DNA of 64,000 nt from Larkinella insperata (lineage in GTDB: Bacteria; Bacteroidota; Bacteroidia; Cytophagales; Spirosomataceae). Shown piece after piece: positions 24,692-33,608 of this stretch. The stretch covers positions 3,553,001 through 3,617,000 of the forward strand of contig NZ_CP110973.1 of NCBI RefSeq assembly GCF_026248825.1. Reading direction: 5' to 3'. How positions within the stretch are numbered: the stretch's first letter is position 1; the number at the start of each line of letters is the position of its first letter. A program made the translations under genes and the position numbers. The notes beneath the pieces are model-generated. The model was given only the letters and a program-made list of their open reading frames with translations, did no database searches and had not been told where the DNA came from.

Positions 24692-27600
24692 ATGTCCTGG
24701 TCTGCAAAAACAAAAGATGAGCTCGTGGCCGAGATTCGGCGGCTCAGCAAAGAAGTCAATATACGGAACTCCCTGGAGGGCAGTCCCGAAATTACCCACG
24801 CGACGGTTTTCGACGTAAGTAAAACCGTTGATCAACTGAATCTCATTGGATTAACGATTGAAAAGGACGGAACAGTAACCTTCTGTAACCAGTATACGTT
24901 CCGGATTACGGCCTGGCAACCCACCGACGTGATCGGGCAAAACTTTTTTGAGCTTTTCATTCCCGCAGCCGAGCGCGTCCAGGTGCAACGGTATTTTGAC
25001 GATGCCATCGGCCGGGATGGGGTGTTTGAGCAGAAAGAAATCAACCTGCTGGCCAAAAGCGGGGCCGTTCGGAGTGTTCAGCTGAACTCGTTTATCATCA
25101 ACAATGCCGCCGACGTGTCGGGGGTGGCGTCGTATACCATTATTGGGGAAGACGTTACAAATAAGAAGCGGGTAGCGTCGGCACTTTCATATTCCAATTC
25201 CCAGTTGCAGGATCTGGTCGACAACACCAGTGACCTGATTCAGCTCGTTACGCTTGACGGCAAATTTATGTTTGTCAACCGGGCGTGGCGCGAGACGCTG
25301 GAATACAGCTCCGACGAAATCTCATCGCTGACCCTGAGAGATGTTTTGCATCCTGATTACGCCGAAAGTACGCTCATGCGCCTGCAACGCGTGCGGGACG
25401 GTGAGAAATTTCCGTACTTCGAGACGGTATTTCAGAGCAAGCGGGGGAAAACGGTGTTTGTGTCGGGAAGCGTAAACTGCCGGTACGATCAGGGCAAACC
25501 CACGGCGTACCGTTGCATTCTGCACAACACCACGAGCCGCATTCGGGCCGAAAAAGCGCAGAAGTTGTATTACAGCATCGCCAACTGGACGCTGAATGCG
25601 ACCGATCTGGATGAACTCTACCAGAATATTCACGATGAGCTGAGCAACATCATCGACGCCCGCAACTTCTTCATTGCGCTGTACGACCAGAGTAAGAGTT
25701 TTCTGTATTTTCCGTATTACGTCGATGAATACTTCACCGGGATGCGGTTTACGAAGCGCAGACTCGGCAACGGCTTGACGGAGTATGCTATTCGGGCCAA
25801 CCGACCGCTGTTTCTCTACGAGCAGGATATTCAGCAACTGGCGGCAACGCAGAATCTATACCTCTACGGCCAGGTTCCGAAGGCCATGCTGTGCGTACCG
25901 CTCCGGATTGGCGAACGGATTACGGGGATTATTGGGGTGAAAGCGTACGATAAAGCCGATACCTACAATATCCGCGACCTGGAGCTGCTTGAGTTTATCT
26001 CGGGACAGGTGGCGCTGGCGATTGCCCGGAAGCAGGATGAAGCCGCTATCAACAAACAAACCGCCCGGTTGAACGCCATTTTTGACAGCAGTTCGCACCT
26101 GATCTGGTCGGTCAATAAAAGCTTCCAGCTTACGTCGTTTAACCGTAATTACAGCCGGCTGATCGAAAACCAGCTGGGCGAAGTACCGCAGCTAAATGTG
26201 ACGACCGAGAAACTGGGGTGGCGCATCATCGGGCTCGAAAACCGGAAGTTGCTGGAGGAGAAATACCGGCTGGCGTTTCGGGGGTTGCCGCAAACCGTTG
26301 AACTGCACTTTCAAACGAAGAAAGGCGAAGCCTGGCTCGAAGTTCATCTGAACCCGATTTTACTTTCGGGCGGTGTAATTGAAGAGGTGTCGGGAATTGC
26401 CCGCGATATTACGGCCCGCAAACGCACGGAGCTGGAGCTTCGCGGCAGTGAAGAGAAATTCCGGGGCATTTTTGTCAACCTCCAGGATATTTATTGCCGC
26501 GTCGACCGCGAAGGACGGATTACCATGATCAGTCCGTCGGTGCTGAAACGGACGGGGTATACGCCGGAAGAAGTGCTGGGCCGACCCATTACGGATTTTG
26601 TCGATAAGCAGTACATCCGGCGGGCGCTGGTTCGGCTGATCCGGAATAAAAGCCTGCGCAATTTTGAAGCTACCTTTCAACGGAAGGACGGGACGGTTCG
26701 GCAGATCATGCTCAACATGTTGACGCTGAACGACAAGAATGGCCGGGTGGAAGAAGTGGCCGGGCTGGCCCGCGACATCACCGAACTGAAGCGCAATGCG
26801 CAGGAACTGATGAAAGCCAAAGACGAAGCGGAGCGGTCGCTGAAGGTGAAAGAGCGTTTTCTGGCCAACATGAGTCACGAAATCCGGACGCCCATGAACG
26901 GGGTAATCGGGATGATCGATCTGCTGAACGACACCCCTCTCAATCAGGAGCAGAAAGATTACGTGCAAACAATTAAAAAATCGTCGGAAACGCTGCTGAA
27001 CATTCTGAACGATATCCTGGATTTGTCGAAAATCGAAGCCGGGAAAATGGTACTGCACGAAGCGCCCATCCGGTTTGAGGAAGTTTTCGAAAAACTCGTT
27101 TCGCTGTTCGGGCAGCAAGCAACCGTCAAGGGCAATAAGCTGACCTATAACCTGGCCGACGACCTGCCGAAATTCGTTATCGCCGACCAGACGCGGCTGT
27201 TGCAGATTCTATCCAACCTAACGTCCAACGCCATTAAGTTTACCGAAAACGGAGCCGTCACCGTACGGGCCACGCTGGTCGGGAAAAAAGGCAAGTTCAA
27301 CCGGATTAAGGTGGAAGTGAAAGATTCCGGGATCGGTATTGCCAAAGATGACCTGGGAATCCTGTTCAATTCCTTCAGCCAGGTGGAAATGTCGTCGCGA
27401 AAGTCGTTCGGGGGCACGGGGCTGGGGCTGGCTATTTCCAAGGAACTGGCGGCTTTGATGAAAGGCAGCATTGGGGTTGATTCGGTAGCGGGAGAAGGCA
27501 GTACGTTCTGGTTTACCATCGAACTGAAAGAAACCCTGATCAGTCCGACGGCGCAGAAAGCCGATCAGGGCGAAGTGTCGTTGCAGGATGTGTTTAAAGA

Positions 27601-28414
27601 GCACAAACCGTATCTGCTGCTGGTTGACGACAATGCCGTCAATCGGAAAGTGGCCACCGAAATCCTGAAGAAATCGGGCTGTATCGTCGACATGGCATCG
27701 AGCGGGCAGGAAGCGATCGACAAGGTAACGGCGGCCATGGCCGAAAACGGGAAGCCGTACGAAATGATTTTCATGGATATTCAGATGCCGGACATGGATG
27801 GGGTAGAAACCACCAGTCGGCTGCGGGGCCAGTTCGGGGCTCAGCTACCGCCGGTGATTGCCATGACGGCCTATTCGATGCGCGAAGACCGGGATCGTTT
27901 TCTGAGTCAGGGCCTCGACGATTACATTGCCAAACCCATCCGGGCGCAAAGTCTGATTGCCAAGGTAAAAGAGACCGTTGATGCCCGCAAAGAGTTCAGG
28001 GAGGCCGCCCACATGCGTTCCAAGCAACTGGAAACCCTGCGGGAACTGGAAGCACCCATGATTGATACCGAGATCATTGCGCAACTGGAGCAAGTAGGGG
28101 GGCGGGACCTGGTGGTGTCGATCTACGAAGACTTTGAAATAGAAGCTACCACGCTTGTGCAGGAATCCCTGGATGCGTTTGCTATTGGCGACGTACCAAC
28201 CGTCAAAAGCCATCTGCACACCCTGAAGGGGAGCGCCGGTACGATCGGCGTAGCCCGAATGGCGCAGGTCGCCCGCGAAGCTGAAGCCAAGCTGAAGGTA
28301 AACGATACGAGTTCGCTGGCCGATGATTTGCATCTGCTGGACAAAGAGTTTAAGGTTTTTATTCAGGATTACAAAGCCGCGCTGGATCGGTTAGTCGCCG
28401 AAAAAGCCGGGTAA
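24692..28414 (+). CDS. hybrid histidine kinase with PAS, GAF, receiver and HPt domains
   Basis: A 1240-residue phosphorelay sensor without obvious transmembrane helices, so probably cytoplasmic. Order: two PAS domains (about 45-165 and 170-290), a GAF domain (about 310-450), two more PAS domains (about 455-710), HisKA with NMSHEIRTP (His729), HATPase_c (LTSNAIKF, DSGIGI, GGTGLGLAISKEL), a receiver (LLLVDDNAVNRK, phospho-acceptor Asp1029 in FMDIQMPDMDG), and an HPt domain with HTLKGSAGTIG (His1176). All relay residues are present. I chose the ATG at 24692 over one at 24593. RidA follows 8 bp later. The output regulator is not evident nearby. Confidence 0.92.
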   Translation: MSWSAKTKDELVAEIRRLSKEVNIRNSLEGSPEITHATVFDVSKTVDQLNLIGLTIEKDGTVTFCNQYTFRITAWQPTDVIGQNFFELFIPAAERVQVQRYFDDAIGRDGVFEQKEINLLAKSGAVRSVQLNSFIINNAADVSGVASYTIIGEDVTNKKRVASALSYSNSQLQDLVDNTSDLIQLVTLDGKFMFVNRAWRETLEYSSDEISSLTLRDVLHPDYAESTLMRLQRVRDGEKFPYFETVFQSKRGKTVFVSGSVNCRYDQGKPTAYRCILHNTTSRIRAEKAQKLYYSIANWTLNATDLDELYQNIHDELSNIIDARNFFIALYDQSKSFLYFPYYVDEYFTGMRFTKRRLGNGLTEYAIRANRPLFLYEQDIQQLAATQNLYLYGQVPKAMLCVPLRIGERITGIIGVKAYDKADTYNIRDLELLEFISGQVALAIARKQDEAAINKQTARLNAIFDSSSHLIWSVNKSFQLTSFNRNYSRLIENQLGEVPQLNVTTEKLGWRIIGLENRKLLEEKYRLAFRGLPQTVELHFQTKKGEAWLEVHLNPILLSGGVIEEVSGIARDITARKRTELELRGSEEKFRGIFVNLQDIYCRVDREGRITMISPSVLKRTGYTPEEVLGRPITDFVDKQYIRRALVRLIRNKSLRNFEATFQRKDGTVRQIMLNMLTLNDKNGRVEEVAGLARDITELKRNAQELMKAKDEAERSLKVKERFLANMSHEIRTPMNGVIGMIDLLNDTPLNQEQKDYVQTIKKSSETLLNILNDILDLSKIEAGKMVLHEAPIRFEEVFEKLVSLFGQQATVKGNKLTYNLADDLPKFVIADQTRLLQILSNLTSNAIKFTENGAVTVRATLVGKKGKFNRIKVEVKDSGIGIAKDDLGILFNSFSQVEMSSRKSFGGTGLGLAISKELAALMKGSIGVDSVAGEGSTFWFTIELKETLISPTAQKADQGEVSLQDVFKEHKPYLLLVDDNAVNRKVATEILKKSGCIVDMASSGQEAIDKVTAAMAENGKPYEMIFMDIQMPDMDGVETTSRLRGQFGAQLPPVIAMTAYSMREDRDRFLSQGLDDYIAKPIRAQSLIAKVKETVDARKEFREAAHMRSKQLETLRELEAPMIDTEIIAQLEQVGGRDLVVSIYEDFEIEATTLVQESLDAFAIGDVPTVKSHLHTLKGSAGTIGVARMAQVAREAEAKLKVNDTSSLADDLHLLDKEFKVFIQDYKAALDRLVAEKAG

Positions 28415-28422
28415 GATATTCT

Positions 28423-28809
28423 ATGTCAGAACGTCAGCTTATTTCGTCGGGCACGCCCTGGGAGCCCGTTGTCGGCTACAGCCGTGCTGTTCGGGTTGGA
28501 AATCTGATCGAGATCTCGGGCACTACCGCTATGGACGGGGACCGTTTAATAGGTCAGAACAACATTTATGAGCAAACCTGTTTTATTCTACAAAAGGTTA
28601 GTCGGGTGCTTGAGGAGGCCGGTGCCTCCTTGCAGGATGTAGTACGTACAAGGATGTACGTTATCGATATTTCGCAATGGCAGGAAGCCGGTCGGGCGCA
28701 TGGCGAAGTATTTAAAGAAATACGCCCGGCTACGTCCATGGTGGAGGTCAATGCGTTAATTCATCCTGATTTATTGATCGAAATTGAAGTGACGGCGGTA
28801 GTAAATTGA
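28423..28809 (+). CDS. RidA family (YjgF/UK114) protein
   Basis: A 128-residue protein. RidA enzymes deaminate reactive enamine/imine intermediates from PLP-dependent dehydratases. Supporting motifs are GYSRAVRVGNLIEISGTTA at the start, the LQDVVRTRMYVIDISQW block with the conserved Arg, and the C-terminal EIRPATSMVEVNALIHPDLL ending IEIEVTAVV. Its conserved Glu near the C-terminus (LLIEIEV) suggests activity. It starts 8 bp after the kinase gene and may be co-transcribed. Precise subfamily is not resolved. Confidence 0.9.
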   Translation: MSERQLISSGTPWEPVVGYSRAVRVGNLIEISGTTAMDGDRLIGQNNIYEQTCFILQKVSRVLEEAGASLQDVVRTRMYVIDISQWQEAGRAHGEVFKEIRPATSMVEVNALIHPDLLIEIEVTAVVN

Positions 28810-28856
28810 TTTAAATTATTTTAGCTAAATAATAAACCAATTTTCAAGGCCGGTTA

Positions 28857-28886
28857 TTTGCATTAAAGTTTCTTGATGTATTTTTG
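28857..28886 (+). promoter_or_regulatory. Bacteroidetes-type promoter of the HxlR gene
   Basis: TTTG at 28857-28860 and TATTTTTG (a perfect TAnnTTTG) at 28879-28886 are separated by 18 nt, close to the family norm of about 19. Transcription would begin near 28893, about 60 nt before the HxlR start codon. Confidence 0.6.
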
Positions 28887-28892
28887 TCTGAA

Positions 28893-28917
28893 ATTAGTAG
28901 CGTAAGCGCCTACTAAT
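28893..28917. promoter_or_regulatory. inverted repeat, candidate HxlR operator
   Basis: ATTAGTAG (28893-28900) and CTACTAAT (28910-28917) are perfect 8-bp arms separated by 9 nt. The site overlaps the expected transcription start of the downstream HxlR gene, so autorepression is a reasonable inference. Confidence 0.5.
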
Positions 28918-28953
28918 CAGTTTATTGCATACCAATAGGTAAGTATTGAAAAA

Positions 28954-29289
28954 ATGATGCCAGAACTGGAAGAAACGGGTAAAGAAAATATCCCTATTGA
29001 GTTAACGATTAAAAAAGCAGTAGAAGTTATTTGCGGGAAGTGGAGACTAGTAATTGTCCATCTGTTACGTGATAAAACGCTCCGGTACGGGGAAATCAAA
29101 CGGTTGATGCCCGGTATAAGCGAAAAAGTTCTGGTTCACGAATTGAAACAATTGGTAGAATTGGGAATGGTTGAAAAGCAATCATACGGCGAAGTGCCGC
29201 CCCGCGTCGAATACCGGCTCAACGAGAAAGGCCGTACGGTTTTGCCGGTTATTGATCTTCTCGGTCAGGTAGGAAAAGTGTTTATTTAA
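28954..29289 (+). CDS. HxlR family winged-helix transcriptional regulator
   Basis: A 111-residue DNA-binding protein of the HxlR/MarR-like class. The signature ICGKWRLVIVHLLRDKTLRY is at about residues 26-45, the recognition region follows (EIKRLMPGISEKVLVHELKQL), and the wing is VPPRVEYRLNEKG. The usual N-terminal sensor Cys before GKW is present (VICGKW, Cys27), as in redox- or aldehyde-sensing members. A promoter and inverted repeat lie directly upstream. The target may be itself and the nearby RidA or kinase genes; this is not shown. Confidence 0.92.
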   Translation: MMPELEETGKENIPIELTIKKAVEVICGKWRLVIVHLLRDKTLRYGEIKRLMPGISEKVLVHELKQLVELGMVEKQSYGEVPPRVEYRLNEKGRTVLPVIDLLGQVGKVFI

Positions 29290-29295
29290 CAAAGA

Positions 29296-29328
29296 TTCAG
29301 GCAGTAAGGTCAGTTCTTACTGCCTGAA
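29296..29328. terminator. bidirectional terminator
   Basis: Perfect 13-bp arms (29296-29308 and 29316-29328) around a 7-nt loop lie between the convergent HxlR and outer-membrane protein genes. Confidence 0.7.
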
Positions 29329-29334
29329 CTCTTA

Positions 29335-30108
29335 TTAAAAATCAAACAGGCGGTATCCTACGGCAATCGTTGCATAGCCAATATAGCCCGTAATGCCGCT
29401 GTCGTTGAAGACTCCGCCGACGGGCAGGCCATACCGGAGGTCAACTTCCAGCCGTTTGAGCAGCGTAAGTCCGGCACCCAGTTCAACGCCGAAATTGAAA
29501 TTTTTCACTTGCAGAATACCGGCCTGCTCTGGGTCGGTCAGATCCACTTTGTCGGATATGGAAACGGGGAAACTCGGGTTTGGTCCCACCTGACCGGAAG
29601 CCGTCCGCGCTGCCTCCGATTTCTGGGTAAACAGAAACGTTGGACCGCCGTAGATTCGCCATTTCCCTTCCTGCCCTTGCTTCCCAATATAAACAGGGAT
29701 GTTAACCGAATTGAGAACGGGGTCGGATGTCGTATTCAGGTTTGCAAACAAGGTGCCAACTGGAATATTTGGAATGGTCACGCCAAACTCCGAAGCAGCA
29801 GCTACGTCAATGCGATCAATGTTGGCCTTTTGCTTCAGGGCCAGTTTGGAATAACTCACCTCAGCCTGCAGAAAAAAACGGCTGAATGTCTTCCGAACCC
29901 ATACTCCTCCGAGGTAGCCGGTTCCGATTCCGTTGTTCTCGTTTCGAATTTTGGGGATCTCCAAACCCGGTGCTAATGTTCGGGCCGGAATGGTTGTAAA
30001 GCCGTGCATGAAGGTTCCGCCCCCCCTGACTCCCAGTGCAATAGTACCCTGCGCCTGGGCCGTTGTGGCCATCAGCAACACAATCCACACAACGCCAAAG
30101 AATTTCAT
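29335..30108 (-). CDS. outer membrane beta-barrel protein (PorT-like)
   Basis: A 257-residue exported protein. The ATG at 30108 gives a signal peptide (MKFFGVVWIVLLMATTAQAQ); the longer frame adds 25 unlikely residues. Alternating strands such as IALGVRGGGTFM, FLQAEVSYSKLAL, WRIYGGPTFLF, FGVELGAGLTL and LEVDLRYGLP, and a terminal aromatic (GYRLFDF), fit the 8-stranded outer_membrane_beta-barrel family common in Bacteroidetes. Substrate or partner is unknown. It stands alone between a bidirectional terminator and a 240-bp divergent spacer. Confidence 0.82.
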   Translation of the reverse strand: MKFFGVVWIVLLMATTAQAQGTIALGVRGGGTFMHGFTTIPARTLAPGLEIPKIRNENNGIGTGYLGGVWVRKTFSRFFLQAEVSYSKLALKQKANIDRIDVAAASEFGVTIPNIPVGTLFANLNTTSDPVLNSVNIPVYIGKQGQEGKWRIYGGPTFLFTQKSEAARTASGQVGPNPSFPVSISDKVDLTDPEQAGILQVKNFNFGVELGAGLTLLKRLEVDLRYGLPVGGVFNDSGITGYIGYATIAVGYRLFDF

Positions 30109-30352
30109 TTCGCTCAAAATAAGTCTGGTTTGCCTTTTTTCAATATCAAAGTACCGCAAGAACGCAAAAGTCCGGCAAGGCAAAAACAGAACACGAAAGA
30201 TTTTGTCGCGGATGAATTACCTGTAGATTACTCGGACGTCTAAAATAGGATTGTTATGTAACCAGAAAATCGGCGTCAAACAGTTAGGGGACATTTGCAG
30301 TTGTTTTAGTTAAATCATTTAAAGTACTCAAAAACACACAAACGAAACACAC

Positions 30353-30826
30353 ATGGGACTGCTCAGTTTTTTCAAGGGTGTAGGAGAAAAAGTATTCGGC
30401 AAAGAACACGAGGCTCCGGCTGCCGAACCAGCCAAAGCGGCCGAAGTAGAGCCGTTGAAAGCCAGCGCACTGCTCAATCACGTAAAGCAGCTTGGCCTGT
30501 CTTATAAGAAATTAACCGTCAAAACGGCGGGCGACACCGTCGTTCTGGAAGGTGAAGTGGCTACCCAGGAAGATGCCGAGAAATTGGCCCTGGCTGTTGG
30601 TAACGTTGAAGGGGTGCATCAGGTCGATAACCGTCTGGTGGTTGACACACCGGAACCCGAAGGCCAGTTTCATACCGTCGAAGAAGGAGATACATTATCG
30701 GCCATCTCCAAGAAAGTCTACGGCGACCCAATGAAGTACGGTATTATTTTTGAAGCCAACAAACCGATGCTGAAAAGCCCCGATCTGATTTATCCGGGTC
30801 AAGTGCTGCGAATTCCGCGGTTGTAA
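30353..30826 (+). CDS. Kbp-like BON-LysM protein
   Basis: A 157-residue protein strongly resembling E. coli Kbp (YgaU), a cytoplasmic potassium-binding protein. The start MGLLSFFKGVGEKVFG, a BON domain (about 40-100, VVLEGEVATQEDAEKLALAV) and a C-terminal LysM domain (about 103-156, HTVEEGDTLSAISKKVYGD, then IFEANKPMLKSPDLIYPGQV) are in the same order as Kbp. No signal peptide is present, consistent with a cytoplasmic location. It is monocistronic, with its own strong terminator. Confidence 0.88.
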   Translation: MGLLSFFKGVGEKVFGKEHEAPAAEPAKAAEVEPLKASALLNHVKQLGLSYKKLTVKTAGDTVVLEGEVATQEDAEKLALAVGNVEGVHQVDNRLVVDTPEPEGQFHTVEEGDTLSAISKKVYGDPMKYGIIFEANKPMLKSPDLIYPGQVLRIPRL

Positions 30827-30840
30827 ACCAAGATAGTTTT

Positions 30841-30883
30841 CATAAAAAAGCCCCGTACAGTGAATGTACGGGGCTTTTTTATG
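30841..30883. terminator. bidirectional intrinsic terminator
   Basis: An 18-bp stem (30841-30858 with 30866-30883) of GC core GCCCCGTAC flanked by A and T runs serves the convergent Kbp-like and VOC genes on either strand. Confidence 0.9.
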
Positions 30884-30894
30884 AAGCTAAACCG

Positions 30895-31260
30895 TTACTC
30901 AGCTCTGAAATGCGGGTTTTCAATAATACCCAGAACATTGCCAAACGGGTCTTTTACGCTGGCAACTTTGATGTCTTCACCCACTTCTTCAATGCCCGAA
31001 TGGAGGCTGGCCCCGTGGCTCATCAGATGTTCCCAGGCTTTCTCGATATTCGGAACGCCCCAGTAGGTAATGGTACTGCCGTCAGACGGTTTTGCCGCCG
31101 GGTCTAGCCCCAGTTCATAACCACCCACTGAAAATCCTACGTAGAATGGCTCATCAAAATACGGCTTAATACCCAAGATGGTTGAATACCAGCTTTTTGC
31201 GTAAACCAGATCGGGTGCCGCATAAATAACCGTTCGTAGGCCCAGAAAAGCGGATGCCAT
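30895..31260 (-). CDS. VOC family (glyoxalase/bleomycin-resistance fold) protein
   Basis: A 121-residue single-domain protein with start at the ATG at 31260, where the domain begins (MASAFLGLRTVIYAAPDLVY); the 44 extra residues of the longer frame are atypical. Motifs include AKSWYSTILG, FYVGFSVGGYELGLDP, a VPNIEKAWEHLMSHGA block, and SVKDPFGNVLGIIENP. The pattern is that of small VOC proteins of unknown substrate (metal-binding residues are not fully clear). It is divergent from the GT-C gene. Confidence 0.85.
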   Translation of the reverse strand: MASAFLGLRTVIYAAPDLVYAKSWYSTILGIKPYFDEPFYVGFSVGGYELGLDPAAKPSDGSTITYWGVPNIEKAWEHLMSHGASLHSGIEEVGEDIKVASVKDPFGNVLGIIENPHFRAE

Positions 31261-31613
31261 ATAAATGGAAAGAGTTGTCCACCGCGGTTGGGTCCGCGAA
31301 TGGAAATGAAATGGAAAAATAAGAAAAAAGATTAAATAGCGGGTAGAGAATTTCTTTTCCGGTTTATACTCCTTCCTGAAACCAGACAATTGGTGTCTGG
31401 TTTTCTAAGCATAAAATTTTGTCGGGTGAATCCGAAGTCTGGTTCCTATACGTTCCGCTGGTCAACCGCAGCCCCGGGTAATTTACTGGAATTGTCAGCC
31501 TTTATTTATTGATTTTTTGGCGAATCTTACCAATTTTACATCTAAATTTGAAACCTTAACTTGTTTCGCTAAGCAAACAAAAGACGTGATATTAATTGAC
31601 CTGAACAGTTTGT
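31261..31613. other. divergent intergenic region
   Basis: About 350 bp without a credible gene. It must hold promoters for the VOC gene (minus) and the GT-C/TPR gene (plus). A perfect TAnnTTTG box, TAAATTTG, lies at 31543-31550 on the plus strand, with TTTG at 31516-31519 a slightly long 23 nt upstream. A CCAGACAATTGGTGTCTGG palindrome-like hairpin lies near 31381-31399. Confidence 0.45.
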
Positions 31614-33521
31614 ATGTCAAAGAAGAAACAATCACCATCAGGACAAAAACCGCCCATCCGGCCTGCCATCGGAGCAACTAAGCCAACTCCCCGCTCCCCG
31701 GTTTCTGGCCCTCCACAACAGCCGGCTTCAAGTTCCCCCGTGTCGGAACCTCTGGCATCGCATCCGATTCAGTGGCTCTGGGCCTTGCTCATTGCGGCTG
31801 TATCCTTTGCATTGTATGCCAACACGTTCAACCACGGTCTGGCACTCGACGACATTGCCGCCATCACGCAAAATCTGTTTGTTCAGAAGGGGATTGAGGG
31901 TATTCCGGATTTGCTTAAAACCGAATTCTGGCATTTCAGTAATATTTCACTGGGCTACTACCGGCCGCTGGCTCTCATCACGTTTGCCTTGGAAAAAGAG
32001 TTTTTCAATGCCGACCCGCACATCAGCCACATCATTAACGGGATCCTGTATGGATTAACGGGTTTCTTTTTGGTGATTTTGTTACAGAAGTGGATGCCCG
32101 GGCGGACGGTTTTAACGACACTCATTGCCCTGTTATTTGTGACGCACCCGCTGCACACGGAGGTCGTGGCCAACATCAAAAGCCGGGACGAAATGCTCAG
32201 CTTCCTGTTTCTCACGCTGGTGATGCTGACTTACTGGAAATTCCTGGAAACAAAAGAAAAAGGCTGGATTGCGTTTTCAGCTTTCTGGATGTACCTCACG
32301 TACTTGTCCAAAGAATCGTCGCTAGTTGGGTTGGGACTAATCGTTATCATGCAGTATACCTTCGCCAAACGCACATTCTGGCAGTCGCTGATCAGCATCT
32401 GGCCGTATCTGATCGTGACGGCGCTGTTTTTCTGGCAGAAGAAAGCGATGATTGGCACCTTGAGCGGGAATCCGCCGGTCGATTGGGCCAATTACCCTTA
32501 TGCCCTGGAAAACACGAAGTTCCTGACCACCTTCAAGTTTTTCGCTCAGTACCTGCGTCTGTTGATTTTCCCGCTGCATTTATCCTATGACTATTCCTAT
32601 AACGTCATTCCGTCCGGGAAACTGGGTGATTGGGAAACCCTGCTGGGGCTGTTTACCTTCGGCGGACTGGTCTGGCTGGCCTGGAAGGGATTCTGGCAAC
32701 GGTCGCTCTGGGGCTTCGGGCTAACCTGGATGTTTATCACCATGACGCCGGGTCTGGGTTTTGTCCTGTTTCGGGGCGGCATTCTGGCCGAACGGTTTTT
32801 ATATGCCCCAATCCTGGGCTTTGCCGTAGCCGTCATTGCCGGGCTCGATCTTTTGCTGTCCAAACGGCTGGATTTGGCTGACAACAAGCCGGTTTTAAAG
32901 CGATACGGTATTTTGATTGGCTTGTGCCTGGTCGTTGGTAGTTTGTTCAGCTTTCGAACGGTGGTGCGTAACAAAGACTGGAAGGATAATTTTACCCTCT
33001 TCACCAGCGGTCTGGATTATGCATCCAATAGTTGTCAGGTAAACCGGCACGTGGCCAACGAGTGGATCAATAAATGCGCGGAGGAGAAAGATCCCAAAAA
33101 GAAACGGTATTACTTCAACAAGGTCATTTACCACCTGCAACGGTCGACGGAGATTTATCCTGGCTTCGGGGAAGCGTTCTTTTCGATTGCTTACTCGTAT
33201 CAGAAGCTGATTCCCAACCGGGATTCGGCGGTATATTATTACAAACAGGCCATTCGCGCGTCGTCAAACTACGCACCGGCTTACAACAACCTCGGCGTAA
33301 TTTACCAGAACGAACGGCGCTACCACCTGGCGTCCTACTTCTACAACATGTCGATGATGGTGAACCCGGCTTACCAGGATGGGCGCAACAACTGGGAGGG
33401 TTTACGAAAACAGCTCGGAATTGACGTGAAAATCCTACCGGACAGCCTGAAAAACGAAGCCGTTTTGTCGGTTGCACCAACGCCAACGACGGTACCAAAC
33501 CTGCGCTTTCCGGTTCAATAA
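31614..33521 (+). CDS. polytopic membrane protein with GT-C-like fold and C-terminal TPRs (TMTC-like)
   Basis: A 635-residue protein. A Pro/Ser-rich cytoplasmic start (1-50) is followed by about ten hydrophobic segments. The first periplasmic loop contains NTFNHGLALDDIAAITQN, whose DD pair occupies the catalytic position of GT-C mannosyltransferases (PMT/TMTC-type). YYRPLALITFALE and HPLHTEVVANIKSRDEMLSF are typical of the TPR-fused group. Residues about 490-600 contain TPRs (FGEAFFSIAYSYQKL, YAPAYNNLGVIYQNERRY). Likely function is lipid-linked sugar transfer to exported proteins. It ends with a strong terminator. Confidence 0.82.
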   Translation: MSKKKQSPSGQKPPIRPAIGATKPTPRSPVSGPPQQPASSSPVSEPLASHPIQWLWALLIAAVSFALYANTFNHGLALDDIAAITQNLFVQKGIEGIPDLLKTEFWHFSNISLGYYRPLALITFALEKEFFNADPHISHIINGILYGLTGFFLVILLQKWMPGRTVLTTLIALLFVTHPLHTEVVANIKSRDEMLSFLFLTLVMLTYWKFLETKEKGWIAFSAFWMYLTYLSKESSLVGLGLIVIMQYTFAKRTFWQSLISIWPYLIVTALFFWQKKAMIGTLSGNPPVDWANYPYALENTKFLTTFKFFAQYLRLLIFPLHLSYDYSYNVIPSGKLGDWETLLGLFTFGGLVWLAWKGFWQRSLWGFGLTWMFITMTPGLGFVLFRGGILAERFLYAPILGFAVAVIAGLDLLLSKRLDLADNKPVLKRYGILIGLCLVVGSLFSFRTVVRNKDWKDNFTLFTSGLDYASNSCQVNRHVANEWINKCAEEKDPKKKRYYFNKVIYHLQRSTEIYPGFGEAFFSIAYSYQKLIPNRDSAVYYYKQAIRASSNYAPAYNNLGVIYQNERRYHLASYFYNMSMMVNPAYQDGRNNWEGLRKQLGIDVKILPDSLKNEAVLSVAPTPTTVPNLRFPVQ

Positions 33522-33546
33522 GACGGCTACCAAGGGGCTTTCAACT

Positions 33547-33583
33547 AAAAACCCGTACCGGATTTAACCGGTACGGGTTTTTT
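33547..33583. terminator. bidirectional intrinsic terminator
   Basis: 15-bp arms (33547-33561 and 33568-33582, core CCCGTACCGG) flanked by A- and T-runs lie between convergent GT-C and rny genes. Confidence 0.9.
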
Positions 33584-33608
33584 GTGCTACTTGTTTTCTT
33601 CGAAGGAG

